A stretch of DNA of 64,000 nt from Pyxicephalus adspersus (lineage: Eukaryota > Chordata > Amphibia > Anura > Pyxicephalidae): positions 28,251,783 through 28,315,782 of the forward strand of contig NC_092866.1 in NCBI RefSeq assembly GCF_032062135.1. The letters are read 5' to 3'. A program made the translations under genes and the position numbers. Positions 11,346 through 22,639 of this stretch are shown here, in pieces. The notes beneath the pieces were generated by a model that did not search any database, was not told the origin of the DNA, and worked only from the letters and a program-made list of their open reading frames with translations. Each line of letters starts with the position of its first letter. Position 1 is the stretch's first letter.

Positions 11346-11684
11346 ATCAATTTTGAGCCAGTGTCGTTCATTTAATGCTGTGAATTTGCTATTTGCATTT
11401 TAGATTTGCACAACTGCTTGTCTTTGCTAGTACCTGCAAAGTTTTCACTGTGGATCACTATTAAAATTTGACGTTCATTTGTGGGGCCCTTTAATGGATG
11501 TACATTGCAACAACATATCTTTTATATATTGAAGTGCCATTCACTGCATTTTTTCCCACTAACATACTAAGGAAATATGGTTGCAGCTTATTGTTAAAAA
11601 TAGTTCATGTCTGGTTTCCATTCTGCTATGGTAAACTCCACTTGAACATGCATTTATATGGTCTACCTTACCATATTATTTCAG

Positions 11685-11975
11685 AGAAGGTAGTGGAATC
11701 TGTGGTGGATATTGACCCAGGTATGTACCAAGATTTTAGAGAGGTAGGTTGCATATAATTGTGTGTAATTTAATTTTTTATTTTTGTTGGCTCCTAAAGT
11801 TCCAGAGGGAGAACGAGAAAGTCCTGAGCCTGGCACGTCAGGACAGATGGCGAGAAGTGTTGGTAAGCATTCATATATTGTTCATGCAATAATGTCTCAT
11901 ATCCATGTGTCGGCTTCACAATATATGTGTACTTAATATTCTTCTTTTTTTTTCTACACAGATGTTGTTTCCTAA
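11685..11975 (+). CDS. three short splice-bounded exons, unknown product (tentative)
   Basis: Three segments join in frame. Exon a, 11685-11720, follows TATTATTTCAG and ends at GTATGT. Exon b, 11800-11862, follows TGGCTCCTAAAG and ends at GTAAGC. Exon c starts at 11962 after a strong pyrimidine tract ending CTACACAG and hits a stop at 11973-11975. Exons a and b end in phase 1, and b and c start with two bases, so the codons close correctly. The deduced tail is acidic and Pro/Ser-rich (VPEGERESPEPGTSGQMARS). No upstream exon was found, and no family is recognised. It could be the 3' end of a host gene, of a transposon gene, or chance. Confidence 0.35.
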
Positions 11976-12221
11976 AAACTCGAGGCCATGGACCAAAAAT
12001 GGAAGGCCATGGCCAAGATAGTGCTTCATGCACGAAGGGACCTGCGTTCCCCTTAACAAAAAATTATGCAAAACACTTAGGAACTTTTATAATATTATTT
12101 ATTTTTTATCATAGTTTTTATATTTGTTTATTAAAATTTTTTTTTAATTTGTGTGTGTGTCATTATATTATACTTGACTGTCAGCTAAGTTTTAATTTTG
12201 AACTACGCTGGGACAGGGTGG

Positions 12222-12285
12222 AGAACAGCGGTGGAACAGGATGAAGAACAGCACCGGAACAGGATGAAGAACAGCGCTGGAAACT
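12222..12285. repeat. short tandem repeat, about 24-bp unit
   Basis: A GGAACAGGATGAAGAACAGC unit with small changes is repeated two to three times. Confidence 0.8.
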
Positions 12286-12373
12286 GAATAATTTATTATT
12301 ACTAATAAAGAGGATTTGTCATATGAATAATAAGGAATAATGACAGGTCCTCTTTAATATTCATATGACAGGT

Positions 12374-12378
<5 letters not shown>

Positions 12379-12414
<36 letters not shown>

Positions 12415-12424
12415 CACACACACA
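12379..12424. repeat. (TA)n/(CA)n microsatellite
   Basis: About 15 TA units followed by a short CA run. Confidence 0.9.
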
Positions 12425-12429
12425 TGAAC

Positions 12430-12690
12430 ACAGTGAAGCACCTGTACAGAGCGTTCGTTCATGGCGCATGGTTGGAACATGCACGATCACTGAACGACCG
12501 TACACACAATAGATGGTGAAAGATCGCCGTCCAATCAGATCCACTGTGCGGATCGTTCATTTCCAACAACTATCCACGTTCGTCGGCGTCGTTGGTCACT
12601 TTTTTTAGAACAATTTTTGGCCAATCTGTTGTTCGTCGGTCGTTCGTTGTTTGTTTCCAGAATTATTGGACGTGTGTACGCAGCTTAAGA
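12430..12690. mobile_element. MITE-like repeat with hexamer-rich arms
   Basis: Contains repeated ATCGTTCATT, GTCGGTCGTTCGTTG and GACGTGTGTACGCAGC motifs. The end CGTGTGTACGCAGCTTAAG is of the same kind as the ends of the MITEs at 9905 and 33838. Membership of the same family is less certain than for those two. Confidence 0.5.
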
Positions 12691-13125
12691 ATAGCTTTCC
12701 AGTGAGGGAAATCCTTTCTTATTTGGTTACCATGGGAATAAATTTCCCCATTATAAGTTTTTCATACTATTCCTGTGGCAACTACAGATGTTGGATTTAC
12801 TGTCAAATTTATGTCCTGTGATATTAGTGATTAGGACAATTAGAGAAAGTGAATCTCAGACAGCAGAAGAAAATGTAACTGAGGCTCTAACCACTTACCA
12901 ATCTGTCAAAATGTAGAGAAACTATTTGTTTTAAGTTATACTTTTACTACTAGGTCACAAGGGAGATATACGGTAAATAATTTGTCAATAGCAAAATTCT
13001 CTAATTCCAATAAAGCAAAAATGGCCTTGAATTCCTTTTCTTATGTTACCTCAAAGTAGATGTAAGCTTTGCTTTTTGCTATATTCAGTAACGGTAAAGA
13101 TTTCTCACACTTCTCCTCTCCAATG
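12691..13125. other. no gene recognised
   Basis: AT-rich unique-looking sequence without a supportable signal. Confidence 0.45.
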
Positions 13126-13127
13126 GT

Positions 13128-13230
13128 AATACTATTATTATTTTTACTATTTATATAGTGCCAACATATTACGCAGTGCTGCACAAAGTCTTTAGTCTTG
13201 TCACTAGCTGTCCCTCAAAGGGGCTCACAA
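13128..13230 (-). mobile_element. L2/CR1-type LINE 3' end fragment
   Basis: The segment TATATAGTGCCAACATATTA followed by CGCAGTGCTGCAC is the reverse complement of the 3' end of the LINE at 39420-39480, preceded by a run of TAT. It is a short, 5'-truncated copy in the opposite orientation. Confidence 0.75.
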
Positions 13231-14160
13231 TTTAATGTCCCACTGTAGTCATATGTCATTAACACAAACTAAGCTGAATTTGAGAGAAAACCAATACTAT
13301 CAACACCTGACACCTGTGACATACAAGTTTAAAATATCCACAGCTGTCACCTGATTACTTAGAAGGTGGGCCCCAGAAGCTTCACCTATAAAACTTAGTT
13401 GTGAGGATTGTGCTTTTGATGTGTATGTGGATACCCAACCCCAACCCATAAGCACTCCTTGCTGCAAAGGGACCCAAAACGGAGTTCCTTGAACCTCCAA
13501 CTGTTCTAGAAGAGACATTACTTTATCCAGATAGACTAGTTCTATTGTACACCCCACCTCTTGACAAGATTCTGTATGTGATGACCCTGTATAAGGGCTT
13601 ATAATACTGCCTAGTTTACCAGCTATTGAACAAGAATGCCTTCTGTTAGACTATATATATTGCCCAATCGAGAACCACAACTAAAAGACTATAGTGAAGT
13701 AATTCTGGAGTCCAGTACCACTTCCCCCTCTTTAACTAGACCTTTTCTAGTTTCTTCATGAGTAATGGAATGCAGACAAGCACTATTACCACCACACTAG
13801 CCTTTGGTATGATGATGCACCAGTGAAAACACTAACAAAGAAGTAACACTTCTATTCATCCCCTAAGCCTAGGCCGATATTATCTAAACTCCAAACTGGA
13901 ATTATTGTCCTCAGATGTACTTTCAACACAAACTACTTGCCTCATAAACTACTGGCTTGTGGTTCATCTACCAGGCACAAGCCTTCTATCCCTGGATCTG
14001 CTTTAAGATATGTATGTGCTTCCAGCCTCAGAGTCTGTCTGCTACACATGGCCAGTGACAAAACCCTTCTGGCCTCCTCCATATACTGAAGAGTAAAGGG
14101 TAGTATAGAGGTAGTGGTTGAAAGAAAAACTTCTGTTTCACTCATGTTGTCTCTTTTTTT
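13231..14160. other. no gene recognised
   Basis: Minus-strand frames at 13300-13557 and 13942-14145 have a protein-like composition, but no homology that I recognise and no splice context I trust. Possibly the remains of an old retroelement. Confidence 0.3.
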
Positions 14161-14474
14161 TAAGAGCTGTACTTTTACTACGTCTCTATTAGCTTAAATA
14201 ATAACAAATATCCCAAATAATAAAAATATATTTATTAACAGAGAAATTATTTAACAAATATAAAAAGCTTAGAGAAGCTAAAGAGTGGTTACCAAGACAA
14301 AGTAAAGTGATATGTTAAGCAAACGTCAATCCTCCATGTGATATTGGGAAGAGTACCAATGTTAGATCCCCCCTTAAAGATACGATTGTTGCTGAGCGTG
14401 CTGGAAAATCAGGATGCAGGGTGTGGGCTGAGAGGTGATCGTCACAATCTAAATCCTGTAATTTGACTGTGCTC

Positions 14475-14600
14475 CAAGAAAGTGAGAGATTGTAAGAGAG
14501 TAAGAATATGTGTAAAAAAGAACATGTAAGAGAGCAATGAAGTAGCAGAGTAAGAAAGTAAGAGAGTATGTGAGTATAAGAGAGAGTCGTAAGAGGGTGA
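14475..14600. repeat. purine-rich TAAGAGAG low-complexity tract
   Basis: Imperfect repeats of GTAAGAGAGTAAGA over about 125 bases, strongly purine-biased on the plus strand. Confidence 0.8.
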
Positions 14601-15690
14601 TTGGTTTTGTGCTGCCACTTTTTTTATAGCCAGGATCCCACCTTACATTCTTCCACACCCATGCACCCATTTCCTACTCAGGTGAACTCCTATCACCACT
14701 TTTGGGATCTTCTGTCCACCTTTTGACCAGTTGGTCAAATCACCTTTGAGGGTTATCAGCTAGTTGTGATGTCTATAAACCAGGCAGGATAATTGGAGGC
14801 GTCTTTGAGGTAGAACTAGGAGGAGATTTTATCTTCTATTCTGGTTGCTTGGTCAACATCTCCCAGTTTTGTTCTTAGGAAAGTAAACCTTCACCAAGGC
14901 TCACCAATAGTCATGTTGAACTCATCATCTCAAATGGATTGTGCAACAGTGCCTATTTTATACAACTATGTTTATACAACTATGTTTTGCACTCTAACAG
15001 TGGTACTTTGCCATGTCATCATGGAATTTACAACATCAGGATGACCTATTGCCACAGAAAAAGTGTGAAGTTTTTTGGTGTGGTTTGGAGTGGTGAGTGA
15101 GGGCAAAAAGTTGCATCAAGGAACAGTACAAAGCCAGACATAAAAATGCTGCAAGTATGCTGCTCACATTATGGATGTGTTATGTTTCCCAGTTACATTT
15201 AAAAAAAACAAATGAGTAAATCTTATAATTAGCATTCAAATCGTAATTTAAAACCTATAATTTCTTTAGTTTAACAGCAGAAAGATTGTAATCTGAAGAG
15301 GAAGCAGACAAAGCCTAGCTGCAGGCATATAGTTTTTAGACTGCAACTAAAACTATAGATTTTATTTGTGTTACAGTATTTTAAATTAAGTGCTACTTAG
15401 TATTGTTCATGTTACATTAAAACCCTGAATTTGGCTGGACTTGAATTGTTTTTATGACTGCATTATGTTTTCTATCAACAATGGAATTTCAAATGTAAAG
15501 GTTAGAAAAGGCCATATTTTTTTATACATCTGTTGGGGCTTCTGGTAGAAAAAAAAAAACAAAAATCAAAAGATTCTAACACATTTTTAAAAAAAAAAGT
15601 ATTGTATTAGGAATTGAATGTTCTATACTATAATGCAATATTACCTTATCCATATTTGGAAATACAGATATCTGTACAGAAAGAAAAACA
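14601..15690. other. no gene recognised
   Basis: No coding segment, RNA gene or repeat boundary that I can support. Confidence 0.45.
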
Positions 15691-15696
15691 CTAAGG

Positions 15697-15792
15697 GGTC
15701 CAATTATAAAGCAGTTAATCTGTCATTCACCAAAACATTCCCTGGTGCGTTTTGGTAAATGTCAGATTCGCTACTTTATAGATAGAGTCCTA
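15697..15792. mobile_element. small palindromic MITE
   Basis: The arms ATTATAAAGCAGTTAATCTG and the reverse complement of CAGATTCGCTACTTTATAGA pair over about 40 bases each, with a short GC-richer centre. Related segments occur at 21160-21195 and 34460-34500. Confidence 0.65.
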
Positions 15793-15952
15793 AAAGGTGC
15801 AAATGTTACCAGACATAAAAATAGCAAAATTTTCACATATTATTTTAAAAGTGTTGTTAAAATGATAATGTTTATATATGTAGCAATGTAGTACTTTCAC
15901 CTGTTTATTCTGCCTGTTTATACATTAATGTATTCTATGGTAATTACTGCAG

Positions 15953-16490
15953 TGTGTGTTTTGCCATGTTCCAAGATGGCTGCTGTGCCCTCGGGGATGA
16001 GGTCATCAGTACTGACCTAGCCTGGGGCAGGGATTCTTGGGTAAGCCCTTGGGAAGGACATGCCCTGGAGAGTGAGAGACTCAGATTTAGTTGCATGCCC
16101 AGAGAAAGTATAACTTCAGACTGTACGTTATGGCACAGTCCTCTCACTGAGACATACTGAAAGGACTTTAACATGTTTACACTGCTGCTGTTTGAGGATT
16201 GCAAAGTTTGATGTTACACTGGATTTCATATTTTGTTACCATTCAATACAGAGACTCTTTCTGCTAATACAGTGTGAATTATTGTCTATAAGTATATTAT
16301 TCTCAACTGGGACTGCACTTGTTACTCACAAGACCCAACTGAGTGGAGGCACTGCGCTTATGAGAGATTTCATCCTGTTTCCACAGATAAAGTAAAGGCT
16401 TTGCTCCTGTTCATCCGCATAGGTTGCGCCACAACACACCAGTAGCCTGCAGAGTGGGTCAGAATACGGCTACATATACACATGGAGAGT
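15953..16490 (+). other. possible LTR-like sequence (weak)
   Basis: Starts TGTGTGTTTTGCCATGTTCC and has a moderately GC-rich body. It holds an AACTGGGACTGCACTTGTTA block and a CACAACACA end near 16438, reminiscent of an LTR. No target duplication could be fixed, so this is only a suggestion. Confidence 0.25.
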
Positions 16491-17034
16491 TTATTAAATG
16501 TGTCTATAAGTGTTTATAAGTAAACACTTATAACACTTATATTCAATCCAGGCATGCAAGCATTTGCACAAAAAAATAAATCCTGTCATGCCCGTGCTAA
16601 CTGTACATGTGCCACAACATCTTTCATTGCTTTAGCTAATCTTTCACAACCCTGCATGGCTCAGGTGCCATTAAAGCAGACCAGCCATTGGAAGAAAATG
16701 AATTGCAGTGTACAGTTTACCGGCTCACTGTAATTACACTTTTTCTAACAAAAGGATTACGTAAAATATCAGCCTCATAGGAAAAACAATGTTTTTCAAA
16801 ACATGAGAATATATTCAATTTTTTAAGGCATCCAAACCTAAACACTCTATACAGATATGCACCTAAAACAGTTCATTAAAGTCACATATAAAATTTATTT
16901 TACTGTACATTCTCATATAAGATGGCCCCTCCATTAATAACTGTAAATCAAATCCAGCAAATACATGTAATTGTAGCCTTCTATTCGCAGTTATACCTTG
17001 TGACACCAAGGCAAGATTGGAGGTGGAAGGAAGA

Positions 17035-17125
17035 TATATTTGCCCAAGATTCCTCTCTTATGAGATATATTTGCTCAAGATTCCTCTTTTATGTGAGGTA
17101 TATTTGCCTAAGAGTCCTATGTGAA
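17035..17125. repeat. three tandem units in the LTR (about 35 bp)
   Basis: ATATATTTGCCCAAGATTCC, ATATATTTGCTCAAGATTCC and GTATATTTGCCTAAGAGTCC recur at regular spacing in the 5' (U3-like) part of the LTR, where enhancer repeats usually sit. Confidence 0.8.
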
Positions 17126-17217
17126 GTAGCAGGTGGAAGACTCTCACCTGGGAGATAATTAATGAAGAAGCACTGAGGGTGGGAATATAACATAGAGCCA
17201 GAAGCTCAATCAGTAGC

Positions 17218-17505
17218 TTGGTTTGGAGAGAGACAGACAGGGGTTTGTGTCAGTGCAGCTCTATTTGGAGAGACACAGACAGGGGTCTGTGTGAGAGTTC
17301 AGCTCTGTTTGGAGACACAGACAGGGGTCTGTGCGAGTTCAACTCTGTTTGGAGACACAGCCAGGTGGACTGTGGGAGAGAGCTCTGTTTGGAGACACAG
17401 CCAGGTGGACTGTGTGAGAGAGCCCTGTTTGGAGACACAGAAAGGTGGACTGTGTGAGTGAGCTCTGCTGGAGACTCAGAAAGTTAGTCTGGGTGAGAGA
17501 GCTCA
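17218..17505. repeat. seven tandem units of about 42 bp in the LTR
   Basis: Units beginning GTTTGGAGACACAGACAGG and ending in AGCTCT are repeated about seven times with gradual divergence. They lie downstream of the TATA-like motif, so would fall in the transcribed part. Confidence 0.9.
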
Positions 17506-17772
17506 AAAGTGAGTAGAAGGTTGCCGAAAGCTTGGTTTTGAGCTGACAGGGAGAAACCCTCCAGCTGATAGACAGGGATGTCTGATGTATAGTAAGTGCC
17601 GGACAGGCAAGGTTTTCTTTTGCTGTTTTGTTATTTTATCTGCAACCTTCAATAATCCTGGCTGCAAGCCAGCTTAAACCTCATACCTCGGTGTGTGATC
17701 TGAGTTGACTGTACCAGACAAGTGTCCTTTGACCCTAGCAAAGGCGATCCTGAGCGTAACCCCTCACAACCT

Positions 17773-18870
17773 ATATAAAATTTGTAACAATTAATCCATT
17801 TACTACAACTGATTTAAACCAGTCATTCTTATCAACTTCATGTATTAGATGTACTATCTATTTGTTTGATATTTGGTTGGTGGTACTATAACTTTCAGCA
17901 TCAAATTGATAGTGACACAAAATATGGTTTTTGATGGGTTTGAATGATTTAGCTGAACATCCAATCAATCAAAAATACTGCAATGTGTTTGGCTAGCTTA
18001 ACACTTTTCACACAAGATACCTACTCAAAAAGTGTAGATGGCATTGTTTATGCCTGTATGGGAGTACTCTTGACCATTGCTGACCTTCAAAACATGCTAA
18101 CTTGTTTGTCTTTGCTTTCAGTACGTGGAAGTAAACCCACCATACTCATCTGTTCCTTTGCAGGACACCTCCATCTTCTTCTTTTCATTCTTCTTGGAGT
18201 TGATCTTCTGCCATCTTGAATGGCCAAAACAGAATGGCACAATAGTTCAGTTCATTCATTCCTGAAATGCGTAAAAGAAACTTGGATTGCTTTTGCGCAG
18301 CTCAGCCAAATATGACAGCTGCATGGCAATCAGGCAGGTAAGAACAGTTTTTGCAGAAAAAAGGGTGGCTTTTCATGACTTGGACTAGGATGGAAATATT
18401 GTGCTCAAAGAACAGAAATAGTATTGTTTGAAGTCAGTTTTATACAAACACACTGCAAAAAAATATTCCAATGGGTAATAAGTTTAAGAGGCTTAAATAA
18501 AAACCTATTTGACCCACAGCTAATGTTAAAAAGCCATTTTTAAATGATGAACCACCTTCATCACTTAAAAATTATGAAGAATATAACAAAAGTTGTAAAA
18601 AGGTAAAAAATTTTCAAAACTTCAAAATGAAAGAGATTGCAAAATAAAGTAAGGCAAACCCCAAAGTTTTTTAAATATAATATTAGCAGAAAGATCAGAT
18701 CTAAATATGTGAGCCCCTTAAAGGATGTCTCGGGTTGGTAACAGGGAATAAAGAAAAGGCGGATTTACTAAACACTTTTTTTTAGCTCTGTGTACACAAA
18801 GTAAAATAGCAGAGCTCAAGTGCAAATTGCTAATAGCAATGTCACTGCCTTAAATGAGTAATAATGGCTC
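17773..18870. other. no gene recognised
   Basis: AT-rich DNA between the solo LTR and the CR1-like relic. Nothing I can support. Confidence 0.45.
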
Positions 18871-18875
18871 AAAAT

Positions 18876-19970
18876 TGATATGATTGAAAAAAACAGATAA
18901 AATTGAGGTTGATAAAACACCAGGACCTGATAGATTACATCCACCTGTCATTAAAGAGTTGAGCTCAGTTATTTCAAAGCCATTGTTTTTAATTTTTAGA
19001 GACTCTTTATTTTCTGGCACGGTACCAGTGGATTGGCATAAGGCCAATGTGGTACCTATCTTTAAAGAAAGAGCATAGTCATTACCAAGTAACTACAGAC
19101 GAGTAAATTTAAGTTCTAAAGTTGGAAAGATCCTAGAGAGTTTGATAAAAAAAAACCATTGAAGAGTTTCTGCTGGAAAATAATATTTTAACTGATAGTC
19201 AGCATGGATTCAAGAAAGACTGAAGATGACAAACAAATATACTCGCTTTTTATGAGGAGCAGCAGTTGACATTGTTTATTTGGACTTTGCATTTGACACA
19301 GTACCCCACAGACTGTAATATGCAAATTAGGGTCTATAGGTTTAGAAAATTCAATCTGTAAATGGATAGGGAACTGGTTTTAAGACTGCATCCAGAGAGT
19401 AGGGATAATTGATTCATACTCTGATTGGTCTAAGGTCTATGTGGTGTATATCTGGGTTCAATGTTGGGACCATTACTGTTTAACATACTTATACAATCTT
19501 GGGGGAATACATGTGGGGGAGTCAGAAATGGAAAAAGATCTGGGGGTTCTGGTAGATCATAGACTTAATAACAGCATACAATGATACGCTGCAAGATCTA
19601 AAGCTAGCAAAGTACTTTTTTTATTAAAAGAGAAATAGACTGCAGAGATGGAGGCCCTGATTTATTAAAGTTCTCCAAGGCTGGAGAGAATACACTTTCA
19701 TCAGTGAAGCTGAATGATCCAGCAAACCTGGCATGAATCTGGTCCAGGATTGAAAAGATTTGCTAACAAATAGCTAATGACTTTTAAGAAAACCATTCCA
19801 GGTTTGCTGGATTACCCAGCTTCACTGATAAAGTGTATTTTCTCCATCCTTGGAGAACTTTATTAAATCAGGGCCATAATCCTGCCCCTGTACAAAGCAT
19901 TGGTCAAACCACATCTGGAATATTTTTGGGCATCAGTATCACTGGGTAAAATAAATGAAAAATTGATTAG
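18876..19970 (+). pseudogene. CR1-like LINE reverse transcriptase relic, 3' half
   Basis: Blocks in order are KTPGPDRLHPPVIKELSS (about 18915), VDWHKANVVPIFKE (about 19028), SNYRRVNLSSKVGKILES and LTDSQHGFKKD (about 19190). Then come DIVYLDFAFDTVP (about 19270-19305), a VQCWDHYCLT remnant of the G-S-V-L-G-P-L-L-F block, KDLGVLVDHRLNNSI (about 19533-19575) and PLYKALVKPHLEYFWASVSL (about 19885-19942). This is the usual order of a CR1/L2 reverse transcriptase and its C-terminal tail. Frameshifts and stops occur and the catalytic box is not intact. A palindromic MITE interrupts it at 19653-19875. Confidence 0.9.
19653..19875. mobile_element. palindromic MITE (GGGCCTGATTTATTAAAG family)
   Basis: Ends GGCCCTGATTTATTAAAG and CTTTATTAAATCAGGGCC are perfect reverse complements, and the two halves mirror each other almost throughout around a centre near 19765. 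It sits inside the CR1-like relic, splitting its C-terminal coding region, so it inserted later. Confidence 0.92.
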
Positions 19971-21155
19971 TTACAAAATTCAACATAATTACAGTATTGC
20001 AGAATCTTTTGACCAGGTTAATTTATGAGTGTGTTAATTGTTTAATTTTATTTATTTTACCTACCAGCTTTAAAAACATAATATTTTGCATTTTACTTTG
20101 GTATGGGAAAAGGATAGTGCTGATGTTATTTTGGTTAATGACATGTTTTGGTGAAAACTTTTTTGGCTGTGATGAGTTAGTAGTCCCAAATCGTCATATA
20201 TTTGTGCATATAAATAATCAATAATCTCTCCTGCCAAGTAAAATATATTACTAAAAAAGTTACAGTACCTATTGCCTGCTTTTTCTGTCTTCTTGTTGTA
20301 AAAACATTGTGCAGAAATTTGTGGCTATGACTATATATCTTCATAATATCATCATGAGAGATGAAAAGGGAATTTAGTTTAGCAAATAACATTTTTACTT
20401 ACCAAATATTAGGATAATGTATAAGGTATTTACATAAATCCAACTATAAAAATATCACTTAACATTCCATTATAATGGAGGCAAAAAAAAACAGTTTGGA
20501 ATCAATTACGGATAAGTATCCCTGTTCAGTTCTGGGAATTTATTTCTCTAAGTAACTAAATAGCTTGCAAAAGTTGTATTTATTGGGTAATAACATAAAA
20601 TACAAAATACATGTAGAAATATGTATGTTTGCAAGTAAACATTTTTAGGTAAAAATATTTAATTGAGTAATAGGGAGTGAAGAGAAAAAAAAATCAGATT
20701 TTTCTGAAGAGCTCTGACAATAAAAATGAAAACAATGAAAGGACTTTGAGCAATGAAACAACGAAAACAATGAAAGAGCCTTGAAGCCTCCTCTTGCAAT
20801 TATGAGTAGGGATAGTCAGGGAACTTTTGCCTGACCATCATATTTTCACAGACTGAGAGCATTTTCATGAAAGTTAGGATTATTATTTCCATTTTACGAC
20901 TCTACATTGCTGACTTTGCAAGTAATCAAAGTCCCTGAACATGGTATTGTCACCAGATTTCCAAGGCATGTGAGGGGGCAGGGGCCTATGGGAACATATC
21001 ACAAGAAAAATATAAAAAGCATGTAATTTTTTTTCTTCAATAATATTATCCCAGCACACACACAGTTGCAGTTTTTTTCAGTAGTGGTCATGGCATTAAA
21101 TGAATAAAAACAACGGACACAACAAAATTTGAGACCATATTTTTTAGTCTTAGCG
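19971..21155. other. no gene recognised
   Basis: AT-rich sequence with short frames only. Confidence 0.45.
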
Positions 21156-21159
21156 GTCT

Positions 21160-21200
21160 ATCTATAAAGCATTAAATCTGACATTTAGCAATCTTCTAGG
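21160..21200. mobile_element. fragment of the small palindromic MITE
   Basis: CTATAAAGCATTAAATCTGACATTTAGCA matches the arm of the element at 15697-15792; only one arm is preserved. Confidence 0.45.
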
Positions 21201-21738
21201 TGCATGTATTAAATAGCAGTGGTATTTTATATATAATGTTTTATATAAAATCATGTGGGTAAAAAATAATAATTTGAAGGTGCAATAATGATGCACATGT
21301 GTGCTATACATTCTAATTTCAAGATATTCCTATCATGAAAATACATTGGAAATTGTATATTTGATTTGAAAACAGTTATGAAACAATTATTTCAGTATAC
21401 AAGCAGAAAACAGAAAATTGAGAAAAAATGTGGGCAATAAATTGGCAATTGTGACTACATGGGAACAACAAAGTGGCAAATATGACAACTTGTTAACAAA
21501 TGGGTAACCATATTGGTGTATGAGCAAATATGAAAATATGTGGACACAAAAATATGTTCCAACAAACGCCCTCCTTCCATTAAAAGACTTACTAAACCTC
21601 CGATGCAGGTCTACTAGACAATCCATGGCAGTGCCTGGCTTTCCATGACTTGTTTGACAAAAGTTTGCTTATTAGCCCTACAAACAGTAAGAACTGAGTT
21701 AGGTGTGCCTTTAAAGTTTAATAACAACAATGAAGATA

Positions 21739-21941
21739 GACAGGACTAGTGTTCGTGTTCGAATTCGGTTTGTCCTTATATTCGACCCGAATATGGCTGT
21801 TCGAATTGGGCTAGAATTTTTCCTCCCATTGACTTTAATGGTGTTCGACTTTGACATTCGACCACCCGAATAATGTTGCTCTATTCGAGCGAATAGCTGA
21901 CAAATCGAATAGTGAGCTATTCGACCAACACTGGACAGGAC
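21739..21941. mobile_element. hAT-type MITE with 8-bp target duplication
   Basis: The 187-bp element (21747-21933) starts TAGTGTTCGTGTTCGAA and ends TATTCGACCAACACTG, an imperfect inverted repeat of the hAT type (YAGTGTT). It is flanked by direct copies of GACAGGAC (21739-21746 and 21934-21941). The body is rich in TTCGAA-like motifs. Its right end, on the minus strand, matches the sequence at 58597-58700. Confidence 0.85.
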
Positions 21942-22170
21942 TTTAAAGGTAGCAAAAAATGTATCTTAACAAATTAAATCAACAATAATTTTTTTTTATA
22001 TTTTATTAAAACAAATTACAAATTACAAATTACATTAAAAACAATAAAAAATACATCATCATCTCAGAAGTATAATCCAAACTTTAAACGGGATCTCTAG
22101 ATGATGATTCTCGCAAGCTCACTAGATGATACGCATTTTGCAAAAACAGAGTCCGCTTCATCAGAAAACA

Positions 22171-22229
22171 GTCTTCACATACACAGAGCCGCTTCTAACT
22201 CTTGGAAGCAGCTCTGTGTGTGTGAAGAC
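22171..22229. repeat. 59-base near-perfect hairpin
   Basis: The arm GTCTTCACATACACAGAGCC (extending to 22197) pairs with the segment ending GCTCTGTGTGTGTGAAGAC. About 24 of 27 positions match and the loop is very short. It could be part of a palindromic element or a small-RNA precursor; nothing else supports the latter. Confidence 0.75.
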
Positions 22230-22639
22230 CATTTGTTAGATGAATAACTGAGGACAAACATTGTTATAACACATGGTAATTCGAGACACCTGTGAATATT
22301 ATCTTTTCTTGTGAGCTTAAAGTTCTTTAGGGGAACTTAAGAATGCTGATGAAACTAACATGCGCTGCTTTTGGGGCTGATTGTCTCGTGGTCCCTTGCC
22401 TCCTTTGACGTCTGAGGCCAATTTTTTGAAAGCTCACCTTTGGTATGTTCAGGGGCAGGGTGTAGGGAAGAAATATTTTTTTTTTAAGTGCAACACAAAA
22501 AAAAGGGTGCAGCACTTGCCCTTTTAGTCTTTAGTCTTGAGCCTCCCAGGAAACCTACATCACACATCCCGGGAAGCTCTTTTTGAAGGGGCATTTTCTT
22601 TAATAAAGGGAAAGACATGCTTATCCCACGCATGCACAG

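Larger units (their letters stand above)
16995..17772 (+). mobile_element. solo LTR with target-site duplication
   Basis: A 770-bp block (16999-17768) begins TGTGACACC and ends CCCTCACA, so it has the LTR hallmark TG...CA inside a five-base inverted repeat TGTGA/TCACA. It is flanked by ACCT on both sides (16995-16998 and 17769-17772), a 4-bp duplication as made by retroviral-type integrases. A TATA-like GGGAATATAACATAG near 17182 and an AATAAT near 17651 could be promoter and polyadenylation signals. No internal region or second LTR is found, so it is a recombination product. Gypsy/ERV class is likely but not provable here. Confidence 0.85.

Noticed and set aside
13942..14145. 67-codon minus frame with a protein-like composition, first thought to be a retroviral envelope piece
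   Set aside because: No diagnostic motif, soon interrupted by stops; not enough to name.
15953..16490. Second LTR
   Set aside because: Kept only as a weak feature: plausible TG start but no target duplication and no partner LTR.
17218..17457. 79-codon frame with repeating WRDTDRGLCE-type units
   Set aside because: It is the 42-bp LTR tandem repeat read in frame; repeat unit divisible by three, no start or splice context.
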